From: Actinernus sp. WN-2022
Taxonomy: Eukaryota; Cnidaria; Anthozoa; Actiniaria; Actinernidae
Direction: 5' to 3'
NCBI GenBank assembly: GCA_030867875.1
Contig: JAOWCC010000577.1
Span: 154,930,344-154,994,343 of the forward strand
DNA: 64,000 nt
How positions within the stretch are numbered: position 1 is the first letter of the stretch; each line of letters begins with the position of its first letter. The translations under genes were made by a program, and so were the position numbers. The notes beneath the pieces are model-generated. The model saw only the letters and a program-made list of their open reading frames with translations, ran no database searches and had not been told where the DNA came from. Shown here piece by piece: positions 1-11,176 of this stretch.

Positions 1-1110
1 CCGAGTCCATGGTGCTTTGCGCGCGCAAATCATTTTCGAAGGCTACGAAAATCAGAAAGATCGTTGTTGTTGTTATGTGACTCCCGAATCTTTCGAAATC
101 CATCCCTAGTTTGGGCCATTGTGTAATTATTGATAGGTATATATGCTTAACTAACTTTCTTTTATCTTAACTTTTGTATATATACTTTTTAAAATGAAAC
201 TTTAGTTCGAATATTTCTTCGAATCCCGGTCTAGAGTGGCGAGTAGAGGAATGCCGGAGAAAGGACCGAGACAGCGAGGCGAAGTCACTCGACAAATAAT
301 CCTTCAGCAGTCCACATTTTACTTTCTCTAGGTCTACAAGAGAACACTTGTGGTTCAAAAGGACTACTATGACTGTGAGTTTCCCGGGGATTTGCTGCAC
401 TAAGGGCCGGCGGGCTTCGTTGGAAATACACTGAGCACAAAGCAACCACTTCTGGCATCAAGAACATTCTTAATTATAATTTCGCACGGCTAAGCCCCAC
501 TGAGGTGTTACGACTTATCTGTATCTGTATATGTTTTGCATTTTTATTAGCAGAGAAAGCAATGTCCTTAACATTTTTTTTTTCATCCTCCAGTACGTCC
601 AGAAAGTCTTGCTACCAAAACTACGATCGCGGGTCAAACTCCAATCTGTCGAGTTCAGCTGTTAGTTTGACTCGAGTGCGAGTACGACATTTCATTTTGT
701 ACTAAAAATATATCATTCGCAAGGAAAGTAGAGATCTTCAAATACAGCTTAGCAATACTGGAGACATAAAAACAAGGTAACAAGAGTATGTGTTTGCTTG
801 TAGAGTTGTGAAAAGTCGCACTCGTAAATCGAATTAGAATCTAAAGACAGAACAACTGGCTTCCTGCCGACTACTGTTAAAATCATATTCTAAGCATCCG
901 GGGAAAATTTGTGGGCTCGATTGGGTTTTTAATGCGGTAGAAATTATGAAATTCGTTATCCAAAGTGTATGTGTACTTCTTTTATGAAACTTATAAACAA
1001 TCGAGAGCATTTTAGTTCGCCTAAAAGCTGGCCTTTAATTTATGCGGCCGTTGATAAACAAACTAATCATAACATTGGCGCAAAGCACCATGGGCTCGGA
1101 CACAGGGTCT
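1..1110. other. Gene-free stretch
   Basis: I see no supportable gene here. Short open frames on both strands (for example 505-705 and 969-1223) lack recognisable domains and splice context. The missing ectodomain exons of the receptor gene further right were looked for here, as cysteine-rich activin-receptor-type exons, and not found. Confidence 0.5.
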
Positions 1111-1114
1111 TTAA

Positions 1115-2494
1115 GGTTACCGGATACCTTCAAAACGAAAAAGTTGGATTTTTTTTTGCACAGAAATGGATTTTTAGTAGTGTAGTTTATCATATACCAG
1201 AAACTCAGTTCAAAAATAATTAATATTGACGGAGTAATACCAAAAGGAAGTAAAATGTTCTGTTTGATTGACAACAGATCAATAAACACATGACAAGTGC
1301 TCCCTCGCCCGTAACGACGTTGTGGGGTTGGGAAAGCTAGCGCATATTAAATTCAGGTTTACGTTTATTGAGAAACGTTTTTCCACACATGATTCCATAA
1401 TTCCATCGGTTGTTGGCCTTGTCTTCCAAAAAGCAGGTAGGTGCCCTTAGCTTTGAAAACAAAGAAAAAAGTAAAGCAAAACAAGGCCAAACAATGCGTA
1501 CGACTACGAGCCAAATAGAAGTCCTCGCAAAACCCGACAAGGATTCGTATTTTCACTTTTTGACAGAGTGCCGAGTGGTCCACATCTGAACATAATAAAA
1601 GAAGAATTGATAGGAACCAGCTGAGAGAATATTTGTTTCCAAGAAACCCGGGCCAAGAAAGCTTAGATGGAAACGTAAAGTCTGACGGTGACTCTGAATC
1701 GCTTGAAACGGTTGCCGTGCTGTTTCAGACGCCTGCAAATTGCTGTCCCCTCTACTAACTATGCTGGCATTCAAGGCGTCTTGGCTTTGTCCCTTGAGGT
1801 CTTTTTGTCTTTCCCATTTTTCAAGTCACACAAGAGAACTAGAACAACCGGCTATATTAACATTTTCTCAATGCAGTGCGTAGCTTTGATTGGAAATCGA
1901 CATTGGTGGGATGAGAAATGATTGGCCAAGAGCTCGCTAATTGTTGGAGAGGCGGGGCTTCTGATTCACGCACAACAGATGGCTAAATTTTTTGAAGTGC
2001 TATTTTCTACGCTTTCGATTTTCAACCAAAATGGAGTTTTAAAAAAGCTCCCACTCGAGGAATTTATTCAATTTGTGTGAAATTTTCACAAAATGTCAAT
2101 TGATATTGCAGCTGCAAAAGGGCGTAGGGGAATTGGGGAATTCTAAGAAGAGAGCTCTTGCCGGCATTTCTCGCATATCTACTTGGACTATGTTTTTGCC
2201 TTTCCACGAAGAGCATGATAACTTTTGAACTAAATCGAATTTTGAAATTCTCCGACACCCTTTTGTAATAAGATTCCTCTGAAATGCGACAAAGCAAACA
2301 GATTTTAAAACTTTAAAATATTTTTGGAGTCGGAGCGGAAAATTCGAGATTTTCAAAGAACTCAAAACTTTTTATGCATTCTTGTAGCCAATTGTATAAG
2401 CTTTAAAATGATACATGGATGATTTATCTACGATGTTTCCTCCAGGCGCTACATAATTTAGACTGGAAACGCACCCTGAAGGTATCCGGTAACC
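1115..2494. mobile_element. TTAA-flanked DNA transposon remnant (GGTTACCGG family)
   Basis: The sequence GGTTACCGGATACCTTCA at the left end is repeated inverted at the right end, and both ends are bordered by TTAA (1111-1114 and 2495-2498). A TTAA target duplication is known for the piggyBac and Kolobok superfamilies. No transposase frame of useful length is visible inside, so this is a non-autonomous or decayed copy of 1,380 bp. It shares its right-hand TTAA with the next element, so one probably inserted at the edge of the other. Confidence 0.7.
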
Positions 2495-2498
2495 TTAA

Positions 2499-3327
2499 AG
2501 TGTATATGAAACGAAAATTAAGTTGATCTTATTTGAAAGTCCTTTCGAAATGAGGAAGGATGGCGTTTTCCGTTTGTGAATATCTCATCTCGTTCCAGAG
2601 ATATTCAGGTTTTTTGTAATATGTAAATTAGATTACCTGTGACGTCATGACCTTGAAACAACCTGGAGACAAATCACAAAGTAAAGAATATCTCTGAAAA
2701 TAGTGGCTAAAAATAATTGATACTTTGCACATGTATACATACACATGTATACATACATGTTACATACACATCAATGTGCAAATCATGATGTTGCCATGGA
2801 AACACTCTTGGCCCCAGGCTCATTTGACATTGAACATAAAATATTATCTGATTGTAATTCATGACTGTTCTACAAAACAATTTTATTTAAACCTCTGATA
2901 TACAATGCCTACATTGTTTGTAATTGAATGTCTGATGTGTCAACAGCAGTAAATTGTACATTACGAAGGAGAAATCAAGGAATTTATTTTTATCATGAAA
3001 TTGGCCTGGGGACAAGAGTGTTTCCATGGCAACATCAAGAGTTGCACATTGATGTGTATTTTCTTTGGTACCATACAATGTACATCATTGTGCAAAGTAT
3101 CAATTATTTTAGCCACTATTTTCAGAGATATTCTTTATTATTTTTGTGATCTTTCTCCAGGTTGTGTCAAGGTCATGACGTCACATTTAATCTAATTTAC
3201 ATAGTTACTACAAAAACCTGAATATCTCTGGAACGAGATGAGTTATTCACAAACGGAAAACACCATCCTTCCTCATTTCTAAAGGACTTTCAAATAAGAT
3301 CAACTTATTTTTTGTTTAATATGCACT
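2499..3327. mobile_element. Foldback element with arms of about 330 bp, TTAA-flanked
   Basis: Bases about 2499-2830 are repeated in inverted orientation at about 2992-3327 with some divergence. The arms include a shared GTGACGTCA core near 2639-2648 and 3175-3183. The termini (AGTGTATAT... and ...ATATGCACT) are flanked by TTAA at 2495-2498 and 3328-3331. The spacer is about 160 bp. There is no coding capacity; the short open frames across it are a by-product of the arms. A diverged relative of one arm occurs near 36540-36680. Confidence 0.8.
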
Positions 3328-3650
3328 TTAACCTTGGAGTAGTATACGTGTACATGTATGTCCATCATGAAGGAGGCTTAATACAGTGTACATGTATGCT
3401 TTTATTAAGTTTGAATAAAGCCTGTTGCATAAAAAATAAACACTGAAGCTATATTGTACATGTTACATGTAACTCAAAGCCAAATTTAACATCTGACATA
3501 ATTGATGGCCATTCATGTGACATTTAAAAGCTTTGTGATACCGGTAGGTGTACATGTACTAAATGCTGATATTCCTCTCCTATACCTACTGTATGGTAGA
3601 TTAATCATGAGCAAGAGAGTAAAATTTGCTGAATTTCATGTCTGCTCTAA

Positions 3651-3960
3651 AGCCTGGCCCTGATCCTCCAGCTAATATTGGGAGCTTGGCTTGTAGGCTT
3701 TGCCTATATGTATAAGTATTACGCATGTACTCGTAATAATTAGTAAAAGTTACTTGTCTTCCAGCTGCAGCACAAACTGTAAGAAGGGAAGATTATGATA
3801 CAGCCTGGCCCTGATCCTCCAGCTAATATTGGGAGCTTGGCTTGTAGGCTTTGCCTATACGTATAAGTATTACGCATGTACTTGTAATAATTATTAAAAG
3901 TTACTGTATGTCTTGTCTTCCAGCTGCAGCACAAACTGTAAGAAGGGAAGATTATGATAC
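3651..3960 (+). repeat. Tandem duplication of a splice-acceptor region
   Basis: Bases 3651-3801 (151 bp) are repeated at 3802-3960 (159 bp; the second copy has 8 extra bases just before the acceptor). Each copy ends with a pyrimidine tract, the acceptor CTTCCAG and the first roughly 38 exon bases of the receptor exon. The gene therefore carries a decoy acceptor and a truncated first exon copy about 150 bp upstream of the real one. Only the second copy runs on into the full exon. Confidence 0.9.
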
Positions 3961-4874
3961 CCAGTTCCTGATTATTAGCATCTGTTCACCCGTGGCAGCC
4001 CTCATTATTTGTATAGCAGTGGTCTATATTATATTCCGCCGACTCTTGAAATATCATGTACAGCACCAACCCATACCAAGGCATGAACGTGAGCCAGTGG
4101 GACATGTCCATTGTGTATGTAATGTTGAAGGCCACATGCTTCAGGACTTGATTGACATTTCATCAGGAAGTGGGTCTGGATTACCATTACTTGTCCAGAG
4201 AACGGTTGCTCGGGAAACACAGTTAATTGAGAGCATTGGCAAAGGTCGCTATGGCGAAGTCTGGAAGGGGCAATACCAAGGAGAAAGTGTGGCAGTTAAG
4301 ATATTTAACACTACAGAGGAGGCATCATGGAAAAGGGAGACTGAGATCTACAACACTGTAATGTTACGGCATGAAAACATTTTGGGTTTCTTTGCAGCTG
4401 ATGTACATTCACGCAAATCAACAACCTACATGTGGTTGATTATGCACTACCATGAGCAAGGGTCATTGTATGATTTTCTCAAACGGTCTACCTTTGATGC
4501 AGAAACAATGTGCCGCTTGGCTTTGTCTGCAGCAAGTGGACTTGCTCACTTGCACACTGAGATTTTTGGTACTAATGGCACAGGCAGTAAGCCTGCCATT
4601 GCACACAGAGACATTAAATCCAAGAACATTCTCGTCAAGTCTAATTATACATGTGCAGTTGGGGACCTAGGTCTTGCTGTCATGTACTCACAAGAGAAGG
4701 ACTCTGTAGATATGGGTCGGAATCCCAAGATTGCAGTGGGAACACGACGCTACATGCCTCCAGAAGTGTTGGAAGAAACTATCAATACAAAGTGTATTGT
4801 AGCATTTAAGAGAGCTGATGTTTATGCATTTGGACTTGTGCTTTGGGAAATTGCAAGGAGATATGTGTCAGGAG
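3924..4874 (+). CDS. ACVR1-like: Type I TGF-beta/BMP receptor kinase (ALK1/2-like), membrane, GS and kinase exon
   Basis: This exon of 951 bases encodes the membrane span ([20 protein letters not shown]), the GS box (SGSGSGLP) that type II receptors phosphorylate, and most of a serine/threonine kinase. The glycine loop (GKGRYGEVW), the lysine of VAVKIF, the catalytic loop HRDIKSKN, the DLG that replaces DFG in this family, and [11 protein letters not shown] are all visible. The usual APE reads PPE. The L45 loop (SRKSTT) resembles that of ALK1/ALK2 (SRxSST) rather than ALK3/6 or ALK4/5/7, which points to BMP-type SMAD1/5/8 signalling at the plasma membrane. That subtype call is inference from one loop and overall similarity. 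The acceptor is the CAG at 3921-3923 and the donor is GT at 4875-4876. The following exons join in frame. Upstream ectodomain exons are outside the window or unrecognised. Confidence 0.95.
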
Positions 4875-5144
4875 GTAAAATAATATAACATTTACTTAGA
4901 GTTAATTAGTTTTATTGGCCACAATAGAAATATGACTTGCAGTTTACTAAAATGCTATAATTAATATATAGTTAAATATTAATTAATTTAACATAATTTT
5001 ATACATGTACCACTTAGTATTAAAATTAATGAGAATATCATATACAATGTATACAGTACACTGATCGAAACTAACATCACCCTTGAGTTTGCTTTGCGTG
5101 CACTCAGAATAGACCCTGTGTTTACTTTGAATTTGCTATTGTAA

Positions 5145-5195
5145 ATGCAAAGCAAACACAAAGCAAACACAAAGCAAACACAAAGCAAACACACA
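5145..5195 (+). repeat. Short tandem repeat, about 11-bp units
   Basis: Four to five units of the type ACAAAGCAAAC lie in a row. Upstream, 5086-5135 carries partly complementary TTTGCTTTGCG-like sequence, so the region may be a decayed foldback. Confidence 0.75.
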
Positions 5196-5660
5196 GTAAA
5201 TGCACGGTGCTGCCCACAAGTTCATTGGGCTATGATGATGACCAGCTTGTGTTTTGCGCATTTTTTGGAACCGAAATCAGAGAATTCCAAAACCTGATTC
5301 TTTAACTGCTCATCCAAGAGACAGAATTTCCAAACCAGATAAACACGACAAACTCTTGCATGCCAATGATCGGGGAATGTAGAAATTATTATTTAAATAA
5401 GTTGTTAGTGTCTGAGAATGAGTTTGTAAACACATTGAACATCTCAACATTTTCCTTCGAATAAACATGCTCAAGAACAGTTTGGTAATAATTATTATTT
5501 CTGATGAGAGCACAATCGAAGCTGACTGCTACAAAGGAATAAATTTAGAAATGTTGTGGAAGCAAAGAAATAATAAAAGGAGATAAAAACCAAAACATCC
5601 TTTGAAGAAAGCCGACCTGGGAATGGAAGTCACAATCATGGCATGAAAACGAGGCTTTAA

Positions 5661-7959
5661 AGTGCCCCTACGATCAAATTTTGACATATCAATTTTTTCT
5701 CCTATTCGTAAAGTAGAGTGGCTATATTATTACCAGTTCAAACCGTTTTTCGATACGATGACGGGCAGTCTTATTTTTTGAACTCCGAATCTTGAATTTT
5801 ACATCCGCCATAATGCGAACCCGTTCCTGTGGGCGAGGAATGCCTGGTCATTTTTTAGAGTACGTGGCGTCATACACTTGAGGTTATCGTATACCTTCAG
5901 GGTACTGTTCCGGATAAAATTAAGTAGCGTCTCGAATATTCGTCGTATTTAGATAAATTATACCTCATTTAAAGCTTATAAAATTGGCTACAACGATATA
6001 CCTAAGGTTTGTAATTTTGATAAAAGTGCGATTTTTAAATAAACTTCTTTTCGAACAAGCGAGTTGGTTTCCAGGAGCTCCAACTCCACAGCAATTTAAT
6101 GAATTTAAGATCTGTTTGCTTTTCTGGACTCCCACAGACCTTGTTTACGAAACAATGTCGGCGATTGTGGAAATTCGAAGCCGTTCTGAAGATATTTTGG
6201 TCTTCGTGAAACTGCTAATGCGCAATCCAAGTATAGATGCGGGAATTGCTCCAGCGCCTCTCTTTTAAAAATATAAAAAATCGCAGACACAGTTTTTTAG
6301 CTGATATAAATTCAATGCGAACAATCTGTGAAAATTTGAAGTAATTCGCACAAATTTGCGTCGAGTTGGAGCTTTTTTCAAACTACATGTATGTTTAGAA
6401 CGAAAATAGAAAGTCAAGAAAATGCTCTGAAAAGTTTTAGCCGGCTGGCGACTCGGCGAGACTGATTCTTTCAACCAGTGACTGGGAAATGTCACAGTCA
6501 AAACTTCCCACAACAACACATGTGGCTACTTTTCCCACACAAACCTTCATGCGAACTAACGTATGTAGTAAGAAAGTGTACCATTTTCCCGCTTTGAAAA
6601 GCAAACGAAACGTTTTGAATAGAAATAATCGTTCAAGTTTGTGCATTGTACAGGACTGTAGCAATTTAACGAACCACAAAGCTGGCATTTCGCTACATTC
6701 AAGCCTTCTAGTTGAGTACCAAGATTCTCTTCAAGCCTCATGCAAGGATGGTTTGTGTACGTTTTGAGGACAGAAGCTTCTCCATAATTGTTTGTATCAC
6801 ATGGAATAGCCGGTAAGACCGTACTAGTATAGATTGACCGAAAAATAAGCGGCAACGTTTGCTGAGAACATAGTTTTATAATATCATAAATAACTCATAT
6901 TGCTGTTTCCTATAAACAGATAAACCTATCGATGTAGTATGCCTTTTAATTTACTGCTAATTTTATTTTCAAGACAATAAACCACAGAAGAAACCACCAA
7001 TATTATTTCATGAAGTACCTTGTTTCAGTTGTTTGTGTGTCAAACAGAAACGGGGGGTGTGAAGTTTGGTTCTGTGATAGCCACTGTAAAAGCTGCAGAT
7101 CAGTCGGTTTCAATACATTTTTTTAGTCTCTAGTAAATTCTTATCATTCACGATTTCCGATGTTAGACAAGAGAGCGATTTAATTTTATAGCAATTACAT
7201 CGTATTTTAGAATGTAGATTCGCCGGAAAATCTATTGCCGGGACACAGATAATTCTCGATCTCTCTTATTTACGAACTAGCAATCCGGGTTTCACTATAA
7301 ACAATGAACAAACTTAGGACTTATAAACTGCTGATCATTACGTTAGTGATTTCTCCGCTGAATTCTCCCTGCAGCCCGGATCCAGTAACAGCACAACCTG
7401 AAAGCCGAACCAGGGGAAATACCCTGGGAAAAAATTACACCCAAAGATAAGAAACCTCTGCTAGCTAACACTACTTACTAGCAGGCCACTTCCCAAGCGA
7501 TTTTAGCGACTATTCATTCGTCCAGCTTACAACTCGGTCGCCAGCGGCTCTATTTCCCCCTAAATCATCAACATCCAGCAATAAATGTAAACAGAAAGAC
7601 ACATTACTATGTTCTGAAGTGTCTGATATGCAGATTTTAGGTCGTTATTTACTAAACCACAGCAAAATTCACAGTGTGAGTTTGTAGACAATATAAGAAA
7701 TGTATAGGTTCGAAGCAACTTGAGAACGATGCGTTAAGTGTATGACGTTACATACGCTAAAAAATGACTAGGCATTCCACGGGAACGGATTTGCGTAATG
7801 GCGGACGTGATTTTGACGGTAAACTCTCTTTAAAATGTGTGGTCTAATTGGCCCCTTTCCAAACTTTTTTCACTGATTTGGATATTTCTGCCACTGTTTG
7901 TTCTTATGGAATACAAAAAAGTGGTAAAAGAAATGGTCAAATTTCGTCGTAGTGGCACT
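5661..7959. mobile_element. Kolobok-like DNA transposon with long inverted repeats
   Basis: The left end AGTGCCCCTACGATC and right end GTCGTAGTGGCACT form the tips of inverted repeats of about 220 bp (5661-5880 and about 7735-7959). TTAA lies on both sides (5657-5660 and 7960-7963). Inside, at 6642-6704, is the start of a THAP-type zinc finger. TTAA duplication plus THAP is a known combination for Kolobok transposons. No full transposase remains. A 608-bp relative with the same termini lies at 34772-35379. Confidence 0.85.
6642..6704 (+). pseudogene. THAP zinc-finger N-terminal fragment inside the TTAA element
   Basis: The translation CIVQDCSNLTNHKAGISLHS matches the opening of a THAP domain (C-x4-C followed by the conserved aromatic/serine-histidine stretch). 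The second half with the C-x2-H pair is not found in frame, so this is a fragment. It probably belonged to the element's transposase or accessory DNA-binding protein. Confidence 0.65.
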
Positions 7960-8229
7960 TTAAAAGTTTCACTTCATTTCTTGCACTTGGAGCTTGAGAA
8001 CATAAGACTACTTCTCTAAATTACATACGAGGCTGCTTCAAGGTTTCAAAGCTAAGATGGGAAGGAAACCATTTTGAGAGAAGCGAATGTGTGCAAAGAG
8101 AAGTCTTTGTTTTGACATTTGTGTTTCAGTACGTGCTCTTACACATTCCATTTTCCCTGCGAGGAGAACTCCATAAATTATAGTAATCAGCAATGTTTTC
8201 ATAATATTTCTTAATATTTCTTTTCTTAA

Positions 8230-8640
8230 TATTTTAATAATAATAATAATAATTACATTTATATACATGTAAGTCCAAAAGCGCTTAAAAACTACATCTA
8301 ATTTAAAAGTTAATTAATTAAGCTAAAAACCGTGATTAAAATTACAATAAATTGCAGATATCCGAAAAATCAATAAAAAACTTTTTTAAAAAGGTACATG
8401 TATTGCTCTATTGAAGGACTAGATTTAATGTGAAAAGGCAGTGAGTTCCATAGCTTTGGCGCACATACAGGAAAGGCTCTAGCCGTACGATTTAAGATTA
8501 AAAGTTGGCGCCTGTAACATTAACTTCGATGCAGATCTTAGGCTGCGTTGTGGAGCATAAGGCTCTAATAAATCACACAAGTACTGAGGAGCAGTAGCAT
8601 TCATCACCATATAAGTAAACAGTAATACCTTAAATTCTAT
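8230..8640. repeat. (ATA)n-linked dispersed repeat
   Basis: An AATAAT microsatellite (about 8236-8252) is followed by GCGCTTAAAA-type sequence and about 350 bp of non-coding repeat, immediately before the LINE remnant. A second AATAAT-linked repeat lies at 9280-9500. The arrangement suggests the 3' untranslated tail of the minus-strand LINE. Confidence 0.45.
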
Positions 8641-8647
8641 GCACTGG

Positions 8648-9075
8648 TCAATAGGCAGACTGCAATTCTATAAGAAGTGGGGTAATGTGGTCTGACTTGC
8701 GAGACAAGGTAACAAGCCTAGCCGCTGAATTTAGGACATATTGCAGGCGCTGTGACAATTTCTTAGGAATACCGTAGAATAAAGAATTACAATTGTCAAG
8801 CTTTGACGTGACAAATGCGTGAACTAAAATCTTGGCTATATCTACACTTAGAAACTTTCTAATGCATGATATGTTCCTACATGTACAATGTAATAGCGTA
8901 AAAAGAAGATTTGCATAATATGCTTGTCCAGTGAAAGAGTCATGTCGAATATGACTCCAATGTTCCACGCAGAATTCGAAAGCCCAACAGATGCAGCAGT
9001 GACTTGAATATCGTCTAAGATTGGAGCTTGGCGTGGAATACCAACATCTCCGTCTTATCATCATTAAGTTTAAGG
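8648..9075 (-). pseudogene. LINE (CR1/L2-like) reverse transcriptase C-terminal remnant
   Basis: The minus-strand frame contains KILVHAFVTSKLDNCNSLF, QRLQYVLNSAARLV and KSDHITPLLIELQ. This is the thumb/C-terminal block typical of CR1/L2/Jockey-type non-LTR retrotransposons. The upstream part (NIGVIFD-like, about 8900-8990) is in another frame, so the copy is frameshifted and 5'-truncated. It lies in the receptor intron in antisense orientation. Confidence 0.85.
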
Positions 9076-9279
9076 TTATTACGCAACATCCATTTATCGA
9101 TATCCATTACACAGGAAACTACATGTATTTTTAAACTCCTAAAATATTTTAGACGACTGGTCTGTGTTTTACGGAAGTTGTAACTCTCTTGAGCAGACTG
9201 TCTTTGGCTTGTGGCATTTCTTTTGATAAATAATCATTTACCTTGCATTTACTTTGGGTTAGTATTCATGGGCTTACTT

Positions 9280-9500
9280 TAATAATAATAATAATAATAG
9301 TTTATGTATATAGTACTCTTTCCTTTAGAGACCAAAAGCACTTTACAATATAAAAAAATATTTACAAGGTATCCTAATGCTAAAAATAATTACCTAATGT
9401 AAAAAACAAATGGCAGAATTAAACCAAAATAGTGATAATGATAAAATATGTATGGATAAAATGTTAAAAAACAAGTTATAATATTAAAATAATATTTAAT
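9280..9500. repeat. (AAT)n-linked dispersed repeat
   Basis: An AATAAT tract at about 9281-9298 is followed by 'AGCACTTTACAA' and A/T-rich sequence, a common pattern of dispersed invertebrate repeats. No coding capacity is seen. From here to 10200 nothing else is recognised. Confidence 0.4.
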
Positions 9501-10199
9501 TTGTTTTACAAAACGGTTGAGTTGTTGTCAAGACTGATTTGGGTTTTGGGTGACCCATGCGAGTTGGTCAAGAAAATAAACTAAGATATCTACACAACAC
9601 GGAGTGGTTACATGTATCTTTCTACAGTTGTGTTAGATAAATGTGTCTGAATATTTTTACTAGTGCAATGACTTCCAGAGTTAGATGCTACCGGCCTGAT
9701 TAGTGAGTTGTTTTTAACTTGTTATTTGGCCATTTATATCCTTGGTTGACTCTCATATTCTGCATATATTTGAGACATAAACAAGCATAGCTAGTATAAA
9801 CAATGGTGCATTTGACAGGGGAAACAGTTGATACAACAGGAATCACGGTTGGACAGTTCTCTTTTGTGTTTGCAAGCACTGAGTCTTGCAGCTTCAGAAC
9901 AAAAAATGGGGGAATATGCTTCTGAGCAACGTGTAGATCGAAGGCAGGTTTTTGCTAGTTCAAAAAAGTTTTCCTACATGTAGGCAGTTCTTCAAATACT
10001 TAGACTACCCCACTGAAAAACAATATGACAAACTCTGGGACATGAAAGTGAGATTTGCTTCCACCAAGACCAGAGGTTTTCTCTTCCTTGATCACTGTTT
10101 TGCAGCTTGCTGAGCAAAAACACAGAGGGGAAAACAGTAGTAAGAAAACCTCTGTGACCAGGGTATTCAAAGTCAGAAAGGCCATTAATTGTGTATCTA

Positions 10200-10930
10200 T
10201 GTTGTAGTTGAAATTGACCATTCAGTTCAATTTGACCATGGGTCAAAACAAACTAGTTCAATTTGATCCAGTCAATTCAAACTAGGTCAATTTGACCCGG
10301 TCAAAACAAACTACATGTAGTTTAATTTGACTCAAACAAATTAGTGAGCACACATTGTTGACGGTTAGGGTTTTTTTAAATGTAGGGGTAGGATTTGGTT
10401 TAGTTCACATGATTATTGATTGTTTGAAGCAAACTAAAGCAAAAATAATAATTGGAGTTTCATGACAGATTCCATGTGGGTTACTACTTCATGTAAGTGT
10501 TGACTTGTTGACCCGAGATGATCTGGGTTCTGGTTTAAGTTACTTATAAATACAATAAATGTTGCTTCCAAATCAACAAGTGCTTGTGTGGCGCAGTGTG
10601 TTAAGTCAGTGGAAAACTGGGTGTGTCAAGGTAAAGCTGCTGAGTTCAAATCCCTCTGAGTTCAGTAGGTCGTATTACATCTGAATGAAAGGTAAGTATA
10701 AGGGAGGGGAGAGAGAGGAGGGAGGGAGGGATGGAAGGAAAGGAAGGGAGGGGAGGGTGATTCTTTTTTTAGAATCGTTGATAGCAAAATCTGGGTCAAT
10801 TTGACCTAGGTTGGTTTGACCGGGTCAAATTGAACTAGTTGAATATGACCAATGGTCAAATTGAACTAGTTTGTTTTGACTCATGGTCAATTTCAACTGA
10901 ATGGTCAATTTCAACTGCAACATCTACATT
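10200..10930. mobile_element. Foldback built of GGTCAAATTGAACTAG repeats
   Basis: Bases about 10200-10335 and 10790-10925 are inverted copies, each made of several short units of the type GGTCAATTTGACC and TCAATTTGAACTAG. The outer tips read GTTGAAATTGACCATTC and its complement. The interior carries a tRNA-like SINE (10581-10680) and a purine-rich tract (about 10695-10760). No transposase is present. Confidence 0.75.
10581..10680 (+). mobile_element. tRNA-derived SINE-like sequence
   Basis: TGGCGCAGTGTG at 10589-10600 fits an RNA polymerase III A box, and GAGTTCAAATCC at 10642-10653 fits a B box at a plausible distance. The rest does not fold into a convincing modern tRNA, so a SINE head is more likely than a tRNA gene. 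A GA-rich tract follows. Confidence 0.55.
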
Positions 10931-11045
10931 GTACAAAGGAATTGCATATCACCAGGGCTGATTAAAAACCTAAAACAGAGGAACCCTTGTGAGTTTCTGG
11001 TATATGATTTGAATTTCCTTTTCCTTTTCCTTTTCATGTATATAG

Positions 11046-11176
11046 GCATTACTGAAGAATACCAGCCTCCATTTTATGATTTGGTACCCCAGGACCCCAG
11101 TATAGAAGACATGAAGAAAGTTGTGGTTACTGAAAGGAAGAGGCCATCGCTTCCCAATAGATGGACAGGAGATATT
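11046..11176 (+). CDS. ACVR1-like: Type I TGF-beta/BMP receptor kinase, penultimate exon
   Basis: This exon of 131 bases follows AG at 11044-11045 and ends before GTAAGC. It continues the kinase C-lobe ([44 protein letters not shown]). [16 protein letters not shown] and the RPxxPNRW motif are hallmarks of type I activin/BMP receptors. The single base G carried from the previous exon completes the glycine codon, so the join is in frame. It ends at a codon boundary. Confidence 0.95.

Larger units (their letters stand above)
4875..11045 (+). other. Receptor gene intron, 6.2 kb, rich in transposons
   Basis: This is bounded by GT at 4875 and AG at 11044-11045. It holds a short 10-11 bp tandem repeat (about 5145-5195, AAAGCAAACAC units), the THAP-bearing TTAA element, a LINE remnant, microsatellite-linked repeats and a foldback with a SINE. 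No further exon is needed, because the exons on either side join without missing kinase residues. Confidence 0.85.

Noticed and set aside
505..705. Signal-peptide-like frame as the first exon of the receptor
   Set aside because: It has a hydrophobic start, but no cysteine pattern of an activin-receptor ectodomain and no suitable donor recognised.
10589..10653. A functional tRNA gene
   Set aside because: A and B box words are present but no convincing cloverleaf or acceptor stem forms; a SINE fits better.
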